Shown here: piece after piece, positions 14,780 through 22,438 of the stretch
Numbering within the stretch: the first letter of the stretch is position 1
Layout of the letters: each line of letters opens with the position of its first letter
Origin: Chloroflexota bacterium
Lineage (GTDB): Bacteria; Chloroflexota; Anaerolineae; Anaerolineales; UBA4823
Direction: 5' to 3'
Assembly: GCA_017860725.1 (NCBI GenBank)
Contig: JAGDMX010000006.1
Coordinates: 1 to 25,966 of the forward strand
DNA length: 25,966 bases
Notes under the pieces: model-generated
The model's input: the letters and a program-made list of their open reading frames with translations, nothing else
Told to the model about the DNA's origin: nothing
Databases searched by the model: none
Program-made: the position numbers and the translations under genes

Positions 14780-15772
14780 ATGGATGCTGTTTATCAGCTT
14801 GGCATTGATCTGAGCCTTGTGTTGCAAGGCCTGGGAGAATGGTTGTATGCTCCTATGCGGTTTTTCTCGCTGCTGGCGGAGGAATATTTCTTTTTACTGA
14901 TCATCCCGGTATTGTATTGGTGTGTGAACGCTCAATGGGGATTGAGGCTGGGTATATATTTAATGATCAGTGGCGCCGTTAACGGGGTAATCAAGCTCCT
15001 GCTACACGGTCCAAGACCTTTCTGGTTGGATACCCAGGTGAATTCCCGAGTATTTGAATCATCTTTTGGCATCCCTTCCGGGCATTCCCAGAATTCGGTA
15101 GTGTTTTTTGGTACGTTGGCTGCCTGGATTAATAAAACTTGGGCCTGGATCGCTGCCGTGGTGATCGTCTTCCTGGTCGGTCTATCTCGCATGTACCTGG
15201 GAGTACATTTTCTCACCGATGTTCTGGCAGGCTGGCTGATCGGGGCGTTGCTTTTATGGGCTCTATTGCATTGGGAGAGACCATTCCTGAGCTGGCTCAT
15301 GACAAAAAGGATCGGCTCCCAGGTCTTGATTGCCTTTTGTGCATCGTTGTCGTTCATCCTGGTGGCTCTGCTGATTAATCTCGTTTTCAGTGGCTGGGTA
15401 GTCCCCGCTGAATGGGTAGAGAATGCCCGCCTGGCTTACCCGGAAGAAACCATCGACCCAATCTCGATTTCTGGCGTTGTTACTTATGCGGCAGTTTTAT
15501 TTGGGTTGTCCGCCGGTGCAATCTGGTCGTCTTCTCGGGGCGGGTTTGATGCTGGCGGTCTGATATGGAAGCGGATTGTACGCCTGCTGATCGGGCTGGT
15601 TGGGGCTGCGGTGTTCTATATCGGTTTAGATCTGGTGTTCCCAGAAGGCACGTCTGCTGTCGCCTTTTTCTTCCGCTATGTTCGTTATGGTTTGGTGGGC
15701 TTTTGGTCGGGTGGGTTAGCCCCAATCATATTTGTTGCCTTAAATATAGCCGAGCGCAAGAAGCCGGCATAG
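14780..15772 (+). CDS. PAP2-superfamily membrane phosphatase
   Basis: A 330-residue integral membrane protein. The three phosphatase motifs are intact: KLLLHGPRP (KX6RP, about residue 70), PSGHSQN (about 100) and SRMYLGVHFLTD (SRX5HX3D, about 136). These supply the catalytic His pair and phosphate-binding Lys/Arg. About 6 TM helices carry these motifs, and a C-terminal extension adds several more, longer than the minimal 200-residue family members. Likely substrates are lipid phosphates such as undecaprenyl pyrophosphate or phosphatidic acid, with the active site on the outer side. ATG has AGGAG upstream and lies 13 nt after the MFS stop; it is the last gene of the operon. The stop overlaps a short hairpin CCGGC-ATA-GCCGG (about 15764-15776) followed by AT-rich sequence, a weak terminator candidate. 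Confidence 0.9.
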   Translation: MDAVYQLGIDLSLVLQGLGEWLYAPMRFFSLLAEEYFFLLIIPVLYWCVNAQWGLRLGIYLMISGAVNGVIKLLLHGPRPFWLDTQVNSRVFESSFGIPSGHSQNSVVFFGTLAAWINKTWAWIAAVVIVFLVGLSRMYLGVHFLTDVLAGWLIGALLLWALLHWERPFLSWLMTKRIGSQVLIAFCASLSFILVALLINLVFSGWVVPAEWVENARLAYPEETIDPISISGVVTYAAVLFGLSAGAIWSSSRGGFDAGGLIWKRIVRLLIGLVGAAVFYIGLDLVFPEGTSAVAFFFRYVRYGLVGFWSGGLAPIIFVALNIAERKKPA

Positions 15773-15809
15773 CCGGTTCAATTAACTTTTAGATCGTCGA
15801 TTAACTCCT

Positions 15810-16442
15810 TCATGCCACAGCTTCAACCGGTTGGCGGAGCACCGTCTTCAGCTTGTCCGGGCTTGCCCTGCGCGGGTCTCCGAGGTAGATTTCATGATGC
15901 TTGCCGCGCCGGCTATATCCTTTCGCTTGCATAAAATCCTGCATTTTCTGAATCGTAATCGGCTCATCCGCATATGGCCCGATGTGCATTGTCTGAACGC
16001 ACAAACCCTCCTCAAATCGCTCAAACCGCAAGCATTCCACAGCCGGGGAGGGGTGTTTTTGCATTAACTGATGGACCGCCTCCTGATACATCTCTGCCGT
16101 GATGAAACTCGGTTGGAGCATTAACAGGGTGTAAAACCAGGGTTCTACCGTTTGAAAATCGAACTTGCCGGACTCGACCCACCACAGTCCTTCCAAAGCC
16201 ATCACCGAGTAATTGATCGGGTTTTCCTTACGCAATTTTGCTTGAAATTTAAGTGTATAGGACACTCCATACAACGCGCCGATCGATTGCTGGAACTCAT
16301 TAGATGTTTCTGGTGTTTCTCCGGGGTGCAATGTGCCATCGACCATCACATAATTGAAGGCTGGTACATCAATTACGACAACCGATTTTGAAGGCGGTGA
16401 GTATAAATATCTTAATTCTCTGCGCAGATCGATCTTTTCCAT
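15810..16442 (-). CDS. GyrI-like small-molecule-binding domain protein
   Basis: A 210-residue soluble protein. The region about 20-205 matches the GyrI-like/SOUL-type effector-binding fold: VIDVPAFNYVMVDGTLHPGE, split by position, near the N-terminus; YSVMALEGLWW in the middle; and VQTMHIGPYADEP with HHEIYLGDPRR near the end, the usual HxGPY and EIYL(G/S)DPRR signatures. No DNA-binding domain is attached, so it is not an AraC/MerR activator. Stand-alone members are thought to bind or degrade cationic hydrophobic small molecules; the ligand here is unknown. AAAGG lies 8 nt before the ATG. Convergent with the PAP2 gene. Confidence 0.88.
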   Translation of the reverse strand: MEKIDLRRELRYLYSPPSKSVVVIDVPAFNYVMVDGTLHPGETPETSNEFQQSIGALYGVSYTLKFQAKLRKENPINYSVMALEGLWWVESGKFDFQTVEPWFYTLLMLQPSFITAEMYQEAVHQLMQKHPSPAVECLRFERFEEGLCVQTMHIGPYADEPITIQKMQDFMQAKGYSRRGKHHEIYLGDPRRASPDKLKTVLRQPVEAVA

Positions 16443-16501
16443 TCGTTAAACCTTTCTATGGAAAGGATTTACCAAGAGAAATCTTACTTATAGATGGATG
16501 G

Positions 16502-17257
16502 TTAACGGGTCGCCAACGGCAGGTAGATCTTGTACGTGGGGGTAAACTTAATCCCAAAGAAATCCGTATTGACGCCATAGCCGCCATCCGGGCTGTAAAT
16601 CACAATTTCCCAAAAATAAGTTTCGTTGTAAGACAGTTCAATCGGGAGCTCATCTAGCCTGAAATGGTCCGTATAGGGGATGGGTGGGGAATAATAATCT
16701 TCTCCAAAATAATTGTAAATATGGATCTGATAGGTATCGGTGTTATCCTGGCGTGCCGTCCAGGTAAAAGTAACCGGTAAAGTGGCGGTAGAATCATCCG
16801 GTGGAGATAGCTGGGGCACGTTTTGAATGTCAAATGGCGCCAACTCTAACGCCTCATTGGGTGCATAGGTTTCGATATTAGGGGAGTACCAAAAAGCGAC
16901 ATATTTAGGATCAAATCCTAAGTTGTCATATGAAACCTGGTATACCGCGCCAGGGTCGAGTGCCGCAACTTTTGTGAATAGGTAACTCCCATCCGATTGT
17001 GTATTGGTTGTGTCACTGATCGACTCAAAATTATCCAGGACAAACAGTAGTTTCAAAGGAATGGTCGAAGTGGGCACGCCGCCGTAATTTACAATCCCAG
17101 AAATCCCAGGTTGGGCAGCGGAGGCATTGAACACCTGCCATCCTGATGTTACGGCTGAAAGATCAGAAACACGGCTAACAGTTCTTAGCAACTGGGTAGC
17201 CAGAGTGATAGCGATCAGGCTGATAGCAACGGTCAAGATAATGAGCAGGCGGCGCAT
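16502..17257 (-). CDS. Secreted or membrane-anchored protein of unknown function
   Basis: A 251-residue protein with no recognised enzyme motif. The N-terminus MRRLLIILTVAISLIAITLA is a signal peptide or signal anchor without a lipobox. Residues about 50-125 (GISGIVNYGG, TNTQSDGSYLFTK, YQVSY) look like a carboxypeptidase-regulatory or Ig-like beta domain in which an ornament is followed by a DGSY turn. Residues about 140-230 (SPPDDSTATLPVTFTWT, YQIHIYN, YFWEIVIYSPDG) resemble a fibronectin-III-like domain. The last residues, KIYLPLATR, match the YLPL-type endings I recall on secreted Chloroflexota proteins. The ribosome site GGAG is part of a perfect palindrome GGAGATCTCC just before the ATG. 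Repeat copy E lies 36-76 nt upstream. Confidence 0.7.
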   Translation of the reverse strand: MRRLLIILTVAISLIAITLATQLLRTVSRVSDLSAVTSGWQVFNASAAQPGISGIVNYGGVPTSTIPLKLLFVLDNFESISDTTNTQSDGSYLFTKVAALDPGAVYQVSYDNLGFDPKYVAFWYSPNIETYAPNEALELAPFDIQNVPQLSPPDDSTATLPVTFTWTARQDNTDTYQIHIYNYFGEDYYSPPIPYTDHFRLDELPIELSYNETYFWEIVIYSPDGGYGVNTDFFGIKFTPTYKIYLPLATR

Positions 17258-17292
17258 TCGGAGATCTCCTTCGCAGTTGGCTTGGGATTAGC

Positions 17293-17333
17293 ATAAATCC
17301 AAAATCCTTTTATTCCGAATTCAGGTTATTTAT
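17293..17333 (+). repeat. Dispersed intergenic repeat, copy E (divergent)
   Basis: This copy reads ATAAATCCAAAATCCTTTTA, TTCCGAATTCAGGTTATTTA and T. It is the most diverged copy but keeps the A-rich left block, C/T tract, TTCCGAA core and TTATTTA end. It lies upstream of the secreted-protein gene and may overlap its promoter. The rest of the gap 17334-17477 shows only a weak stem CTGAT/ATCAG (17362-17377) that could end the nitroreductase transcript. Confidence 0.55.
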
Positions 17334-17477
17334 GACGAATTGTTTGATAAAAACATTTTACCTGATAATTACATCAGCTTGAATCATTTTGTCCATCAGG
17401 CGCTAACTTCCCTATCTGCTTTCAACCCGGTATCGCTTCTCTCAGACTGGATAAAAGTATCCCCTGGATTGGTAGGG

Positions 17478-18146
17478 TTATACAAACGATGCAATCTGGT
17501 CAAGTGATTTTTTGCTAATATCGGGTACAACCGCCTCAGGAGCTGGGTAGCCAACCACCAGCAATAGGTAGGGTCTTTCATTGGGTGGGCGGTTGAGAAT
17601 GCGATTCAAGAATTTCATCGGGCTGGGTGTATGAGTCAGGCAAGCCAGCCCGGCATGGTGAAGGGCGGTAATCAGCATACCGGTGCTAATGCCGACCGAC
17701 TCGCTGACATAATAGTTCTTCACCGTGCGACCATCCTCAAGCTGGCTGTTGTTAAGCGCAAAGATTGCAATCAGATACGGGGCGATTTCCAGGAACGGCT
17801 TATGCTCGTCTGTACCAAGCGGGGCTAATGCCGCCATCCACTCCGGTGGCGCACGACGGGTGTAGAATTCGTGCTCTTCCTGCTCGGCTGCCAGCCGTAT
17901 TTGTCGTTTTACCGCTGAATCGCTGATGACTACAAAGTGCCAGGGCTGCAGATTGGCTCCGCTGGGAGCGCTGCCAGCCGTCTGCAGGCATTCCTCAATG
18001 ATCTCTCTTGGAACAGCACGGTCAGAGAATTGACGCACACTGCGTCGCGTTTGCATCTCCTGGCGAAATTCGAATGCCCTGCGAATCATATCTTCTTCAG
18101 CAAGGTTTTGATGAGCGTCAAAGGGGATATACTGAGGTTGGGTCAT
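17478..18146 (-). CDS. Nitroreductase-fold flavoprotein, iodotyrosine-deiodinase type
   Basis: A 222-residue FMN enzyme. FMN-phosphate contacts are in RRSVRQF (34-40), and PSGANLQPWHF (61-71) is the family's cofactor loop. The substrate lid, EHEFYTRRAPPEWM to HKPFLEIAPYL, contains Glu91, Tyr95 and Lys116. Their spacing (+4 and +21) is that of the Glu157-Tyr161-Lys182 triad of human iodotyrosine deiodinase, which grips the amino-acid part of halotyrosines. The dimer region NYYVSESVGISTGMLITALHHAG, split by position, and THTPSPMKFLNRIL and NERPYLLLVVGYP are also characteristic. It therefore probably reduces a halotyrosine or similar aromatic amino acid with NAD(P)H-derived electrons, though general nitroreductase activity is possible. 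AGGGGAA precedes the ATG. It lies 17 nt after the membrane-protein gene and is probably co-transcribed with it. Confidence 0.88.
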   Translation of the reverse strand: MTQPQYIPFDAHQNLAEEDMIRRAFEFRQEMQTRRSVRQFSDRAVPREIIEECLQTAGSAPSGANLQPWHFVVISDSAVKRQIRLAAEQEEHEFYTRRAPPEWMAALAPLGTDEHKPFLEIAPYLIAIFALNNSQLEDGRTVKNYYVSESVGISTGMLITALHHAGLACLTHTPSPMKFLNRILNRPPNERPYLLLVVGYPAPEAVVPDISKKSLDQIASFV

Positions 18147-18163
18147 GGATTGCGTTCCCCTGT

Positions 18164-19057
18164 TCAGTTAAGTAGGACCGACAATATCCCGCTGAGCATC
18201 GGCGCCAGCACAATGATCCCGGTTTGTAAGTTTTGCTGGACGCTTTGGTTTAGCTGCAGAGTATCTTCTAGCACCTTGCGGCGAGCAAGTACTTTCTCCC
18301 ATTCCGCGGTATCCGGTAAAGGCAGCGGGCAGTAGACGTCTCGCACCCGTCGGCCTGATTCTAAAAGCTGGGAATAGGCTGGAAAATAAAGGATGATCAG
18401 GACCAGTGTAAAATACGCTCCGTAAATTAGTGAGCCTATCACCGGAAAATTTTCCGGTGTGCTGGCTCCGGCGACAATCACCGCATTTCTTAAAGAACTG
18501 GTCATCAATGTTGTCAGAGCCACCAGTGTTCCCAGGATTAATAAAAATCGTTGCAACATTTCCCGATCATGCAGAAAATCCTTAATCGTATTGGCTTCTA
18601 CAGTTGGGTGTTGGAATTCGGCAATCAGTCCCAGGCGGATGAGCCAGATTCCCAACGCTCCTGGTAGCGCCACCAATAGGAATCCGAGAATAAACAAGAT
18701 GATAACTTTTATTGAATGGTAAGCCAGAGGATATGTGATCTTTCCTTCGCCGAGGAAATTTGTATAGATATAGGGAACAAAAAATAAGAGCGCCAGACTC
18801 AGGACGGAGAATATCAGGTCCGCTTCGTGACCCCGGCGATAAACCCAAAGCTGCTTTAAATCTCTCGCAAGGATGAATGGAGTTGTAAACATCATCAGGC
18901 AGGTCAGGGCTACCATAAAGAGCCACACACCGAACTCAACCGTTTGTATGAAGGCTTCACTCTCTGGAGTGCTTCTTGCCTGGAAGAGGATTAATGCGAC
19001 TCCAAAGGATAGCCCACATACCACTAATAGGATGATTGGAAAAATTTTGGTTGACAT
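18164..19057 (-). CDS. Multi-pass membrane protein of unknown function
   Basis: A 297-residue protein I do not recognise. Hydrophobic segments are at about 5-25, 41-64, 82-101, 115-142, 172-190, 208-225 and 278-296, so around seven TM helices. Between the last two lies a cytoplasmic-type stretch, SGRRVRDVYCPLPLPDTAEWEKVLARRKVLEDTLQL, here split by position, rich in charged residues and likely helical or coiled. No catalytic motif is visible. AGGAG precedes ATG 19057 at good spacing. It is the first gene of a two-gene unit with the deiodinase-like flavoprotein, so it might be a partner of that enzyme, but nothing in the sequence proves it. Upstream, 19115-19135 holds two adjacent palindromes. 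Confidence 0.75.
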   Translation of the reverse strand: MSTKIFPIILLVVCGLSFGVALILFQARSTPESEAFIQTVEFGVWLFMVALTCLMMFTTPFILARDLKQLWVYRRGHEADLIFSVLSLALLFFVPYIYTNFLGEGKITYPLAYHSIKVIILFILGFLLVALPGALGIWLIRLGLIAEFQHPTVEANTIKDFLHDREMLQRFLLILGTLVALTTLMTSSLRNAVIVAGASTPENFPVIGSLIYGAYFTLVLIILYFPAYSQLLESGRRVRDVYCPLPLPDTAEWEKVLARRKVLEDTLQLNQSVQQNLQTGIIVLAPMLSGILSVLLN

Positions 19058-19114
19058 TTCCGGTCTCCTGAGCTGCAGAGGCTACTTGCTGGTGATTTGA
19101 TCAAGGGCTTTCCC

Positions 19115-19135
19115 TGTACAGAGTACACCCGGGTG
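19115..19135. other. Adjacent short palindromes upstream of the membrane-protein gene
   Basis: TGTAC-AGA-GTACA (19115-19127) overlaps the 10-bp palindrome CACCCGGGTG (19126-19135). They lie between the 3' end of the aldo/keto reductase gene and the start of the membrane-protein gene, 58-78 nt upstream of the latter. Either could be a regulator site. No T-run makes a terminator obvious. Confidence 0.3.
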
Positions 19136-19161
19136 ATTTCCTGGGTGGACTGCACACGGCG

Positions 19162-20148
19162 TCATCCGCTCCCTGGGTGATTATGGCCAAAAACAGTATC
19201 AATCGCCAGCATTTGGTCAGGCGTTAGTGGCTCTAGCAGGGCTGCCTCGATATTCTCAAGCACCTGCTCGACGGTTTTAAAACCGGGGATAGGGATGGTC
19301 ACCGGACTGCGCTTCCATATCCATGCCAGGGCGATCTGTGCCAGGGCGCGGTCGTCACTCGCAAATGCTTGACGTAACTGTTCTAATTGGCTAAAGCGCT
19401 CGGCTAAAGGACCAACTCGCAAGTCAAAATTATGGCGGACATCATCCTCTGGAAATCTTGTCTGCGGTGTAAATTTGCCGCCCAGCATCCCCATTCCTAA
19501 AGGTGAACGGTTGACACTGGCCAGTTCCTGTTGCTCACACAATGCCAGCATCTCCGGCGCGTCGTGTCCCATATTGAGGATATGCTGGATGGCAGTGCAG
19601 TGTTCTCCCTGAGAAAATATTTTTGCGCCTTCGACATTATCGGTGCTCCAACCATACCAGCGGATCAAACCCTCGGAAACCAGATCTTCCAGGGCATCAC
19701 GTACTTCGGTCGCAGATTTTGGGTCGTAATCACCGACGTGGAATTGGTACAGGTCAATATAATCTGTGTTTAATCGACGCAGGCTCGCCTGGCAGTCTTC
19801 TCGCAGGTGAGCGGCCGGACTGTCTGGGTATCGAGTGACAATTTTATGATCTTCATCCACCTGATATCCGAATTTGGTTGCGATTACAACCTGCTGGCGT
19901 TGTCCAATTAATCCCCTGCCCAAAAGGCGCTCGGAATGCCCGCAGCCATAATTCGCGGCCGTGTCGAAAAAATTGACTCCTAAATCTAAGGCGGCTCGTA
20001 AACCACGCAGAGACTCTTCATCGTCCACTTTACCCCACCCGGCGGGATGATCCACGAAAGTCCATGGCCCGCCGATTGCCCAGCACCCCATACCCAGGGT
20101 GGAAACCTCTATATTACTGCGCCCGAGGCGCCTGATTGGAACGTCCAT
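19162..20148 (-). CDS. Aldo/keto reductase
   Basis: A 328-residue AKR. Catalytic Asp and Tyr are in FFDTAANYGCGHSE (about 60-73), Lys in VIATKFGY (about 95) and His in YQFHVGDYD (about 137). The cofactor region near the C-terminus reads PIPGFKTVEQVLENIEA. The N-terminus IRRLGRSNIEVSTLGMGCW is typical of the group related to YghZ/Tas-like reductases. It is not close to the other aldo/keto reductase at 2642 (different loops), so they are not recent duplicates. GAGGTG precedes ATG 20148. It lies 27 nt after the SulP gene on the same strand and is probably in the same transcript. The substrate is unknown. Confidence 0.92.
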   Translation of the reverse strand: MDVPIRRLGRSNIEVSTLGMGCWAIGGPWTFVDHPAGWGKVDDEESLRGLRAALDLGVNFFDTAANYGCGHSERLLGRGLIGQRQQVVIATKFGYQVDEDHKIVTRYPDSPAAHLREDCQASLRRLNTDYIDLYQFHVGDYDPKSATEVRDALEDLVSEGLIRWYGWSTDNVEGAKIFSQGEHCTAIQHILNMGHDAPEMLALCEQQELASVNRSPLGMGMLGGKFTPQTRFPEDDVRHNFDLRVGPLAERFSQLEQLRQAFASDDRALAQIALAWIWKRSPVTIPIPGFKTVEQVLENIEAALLEPLTPDQMLAIDTVFGHNHPGSG

Positions 20149-20175
20149 AATTCACCTCTTCTAGAAATGTAGTGA

Positions 20176-22413
20176 TTACTCCGAAAGTGCTCGAATTGTG
20201 TCCAACGTATTGCGCAGGCGGTCTCCAACCAGGCGAGCAATAAATTTGTGGAAGGCGGCGGCTAATTTAGGATCCTGCTCATCTAGCTGCTGAAACCTTT
20301 CGCTGGACATGAAGTAGATTACACTGGGCTGGTCCGTAACCACGGACGCTGTGGCAGGTATATTCAAATATTCGCCCAGTTCGCCAACCACAGTGCCGGG
20401 ACCCATGGTGCGCAAGCGAAAAGTGGAACCATCCGGTTGAACCAGCTGGGCGGTTACTTGCCCGGACTCAATGAGAAAGATACCCTGTGGAGGACCTCCT
20501 TGGTGGATCAAGGTATAACCGGCGGGGAGCTCAACTCGCTCCAGGTAATTCAATAGTCGATCAAGGGGGAACCTGCCCTGAATGGTCTCATCGGTGTTTT
20601 CAGGAGATGCAAAAAATAGCTCAGCCAGCCCATTCGGGCGTTTTTCGCCAGCGGTGGTGGAAGCCTGCGCGCTTTGCAGGATTTGGTTTTCACACCATTC
20701 AACGCCATGATCCAGGTCCATAAAAAACATCCAGCAGATATCTTCACCATAGGCACGCAGCTCACGATCCAGCTGTTTCTCTAATGCCGGATGCAGGTGG
20801 GTGAACACCAATGTGATTGGGTGGGCTTGAGTTAAGGTTCGAAGTTTCACAAAGCTCATGACAGCCGATGCATCCATTCCGGTTACCTGGCGAAAGTCCA
20901 GCAGCAGATAGCGAGGAGGGATTTTTGCAGGGTCGTGGAAGCGTGAATGTACCTGGGCAAGCAGTTTTTGTGTGGTGCCGAAAAAGATAAATCCTTGCAG
21001 CTCGAGAATCTCAATCCAATCACCGGATTCTCTGAGTACCGCTCGTTCGACAGCACTGCGCTCAACCTTACTTTGATAAGTGTTGCCATTCAGAATGTGC
21101 TTGACAATCTTGGTCCGGCTGTACTGGATGATAAACAATCCGGCTGCCAGCACCAATCCAAGCCCAACCCCGGCTAATGGGCCGACTGCGCCCATAGTCA
21201 CCATAATAATTAACACGATCAGGTAATCCGAGAGCTTGAGTTTATACCAGGATTCGTATACCCATTCGAAGAGAAATGATAAACCTAAAAAGGCAACCAG
21301 GCCCCCGGCGACCATCCGAGGGAAGAGAGCGATTAACGGCGCGCCAAAAAGCATTGCCAAACAAATTGTTCCTGCAGTGAAAATGCCCACCAATCGGTTG
21401 TTCGCTCGCATGCGAGTGCTAAGAGCTGATAGACTCAGCGCCAGGTAGCCGGGGATGCTGCCAACAAACCCGGACGCAATATTGCCAACCCCGCTGACTC
21501 TCAGCTCATGGTTGAAATCGACTTCTTGCCGCATGACCAGCTCCAGCCCTCCGGCGTTGAGTAGCAGGGATATGGTGCTGATGACCACCAAAGATAAGAT
21601 TTGCCCTGCTTGTTTAATCACCACGCCCCAATCTACCTCAACCAGCTTGTAAAGAGGAGGGAGACTCCACAAGTTACCTTCTGGGAATGGACCCATTAAC
21701 AATCCAAGTTGGGATGCTTCTTGCACTGAGCTTCCCAACGCGAATAGATAAGCGTAAAAGATACCAATCGCTGCCAGCATAATCAGCGGTATTGTCAATG
21801 GATTAGAGATCCGTCGTGTAGTAATGAACAGCAGCACAGCAAATACCAACCCTGGCAGCCATCGACCTAAAGATCCAATTTCAAACAGGGTTGGCAATGT
21901 AAGTACGCTCACCGATGCACCCGCAGCGATACCGATCCCACCCAGCAGAAGAAGCAACCCCGTCCCGGCTAAAAATCCACCAACAACAGGATAGGGGATA
22001 TAGCGCACAAAATTTCCTAAGCGAAACCAACCAAGCGCAAGCAGGGTAGCACCGCATAAGATGGATGTCGCGGTAATGGTAGCCAGGAGCGTCAGGAAGA
22101 TCGTATCGGGCGGAGCATCCGACATACTGGCGGCAATCCCGGCGGCTATGGCTGCGATGATGACAGCCGAAGTATCTTGTGGTAATGCCAGGCCGCCTCG
22201 CAGAGCGCTCAGTAATGCGCTTGTCAGGCTGAGTATGATGGCACCCATTAACATATAGCCGATTCCCGCAGATAAATAAGGGGTCAGTATTCCGGTGAAG
22301 ATCAGTGCCGCAAACGAGATTTCGATGGGAACTTCCAAAATCCCAGCGACAAACCCGGTTGCCAGGCTCGGGACAAGTGTTTTGGGTCTAAAATTCTGGC
22401 GAAAAGATTCCAT
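20176..22413 (-). CDS. SulP-family anion transporter with STAS and cyclic-nucleotide-binding-like domains
   Basis: About 745 residues. The first 420 form the SulP transporter domain with 10-14 TM helices (GFVAGILEVPIEISFAALIF near the start, LPQDTSAVIIAAIAAG, SGVGNIASGFVGSIPGYLALS, all split by position). A STAS domain follows at about 440-560 (LLLDFRQVTGMDASAVMSF, with the Asp-x-Ser of the phosphorylatable loop). The last 150 residues are a cNMP-binding-type beta barrel (GYTLIHQGGPPQGIFLIESG, VVGELGEYLNIPATASVV). The phosphate-binding cassette normally reads GE(L)-----PR(T/S)A; here it is GEL...IPATA, so the key Arg is missing. SulP proteins carry sulfate, bicarbonate or dicarboxylates. I prefer ATG 22413 (AGGG 8 nt upstream); ATG 22428 is in frame and possible. 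It begins 25 nt after the glycosyltransferase stop. Confidence 0.93.
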   Translation of the reverse strand: MESFRQNFRPKTLVPSLATGFVAGILEVPIEISFAALIFTGILTPYLSAGIGYMLMGAIILSLTSALLSALRGGLALPQDTSAVIIAAIAAGIAASMSDAPPDTIFLTLLATITATSILCGATLLALGWFRLGNFVRYIPYPVVGGFLAGTGLLLLLGGIGIAAGASVSVLTLPTLFEIGSLGRWLPGLVFAVLLFITTRRISNPLTIPLIMLAAIGIFYAYLFALGSSVQEASQLGLLMGPFPEGNLWSLPPLYKLVEVDWGVVIKQAGQILSLVVISTISLLLNAGGLELVMRQEVDFNHELRVSGVGNIASGFVGSIPGYLALSLSALSTRMRANNRLVGIFTAGTICLAMLFGAPLIALFPRMVAGGLVAFLGLSFLFEWVYESWYKLKLSDYLIVLIIMVTMGAVGPLAGVGLGLVLAAGLFIIQYSRTKIVKHILNGNTYQSKVERSAVERAVLRESGDWIEILELQGFIFFGTTQKLLAQVHSRFHDPAKIPPRYLLLDFRQVTGMDASAVMSFVKLRTLTQAHPITLVFTHLHPALEKQLDRELRAYGEDICWMFFMDLDHGVEWCENQILQSAQASTTAGEKRPNGLAELFFASPENTDETIQGRFPLDRLLNYLERVELPAGYTLIHQGGPPQGIFLIESGQVTAQLVQPDGSTFRLRTMGPGTVVGELGEYLNIPATASVVTDQPSVIYFMSSERFQQLDEQDPKLAAAFHKFIARLVGDRLRNTLDTIRALSE

Positions 22414-22438
22414 TCTCACAACCCTCATGACACGGTGG

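Noticed and set aside
17334..17477. Small gene in the largest gap
   Set aside because: No frame with a ribosome site or recognisable product. Only a weak hairpin is seen.
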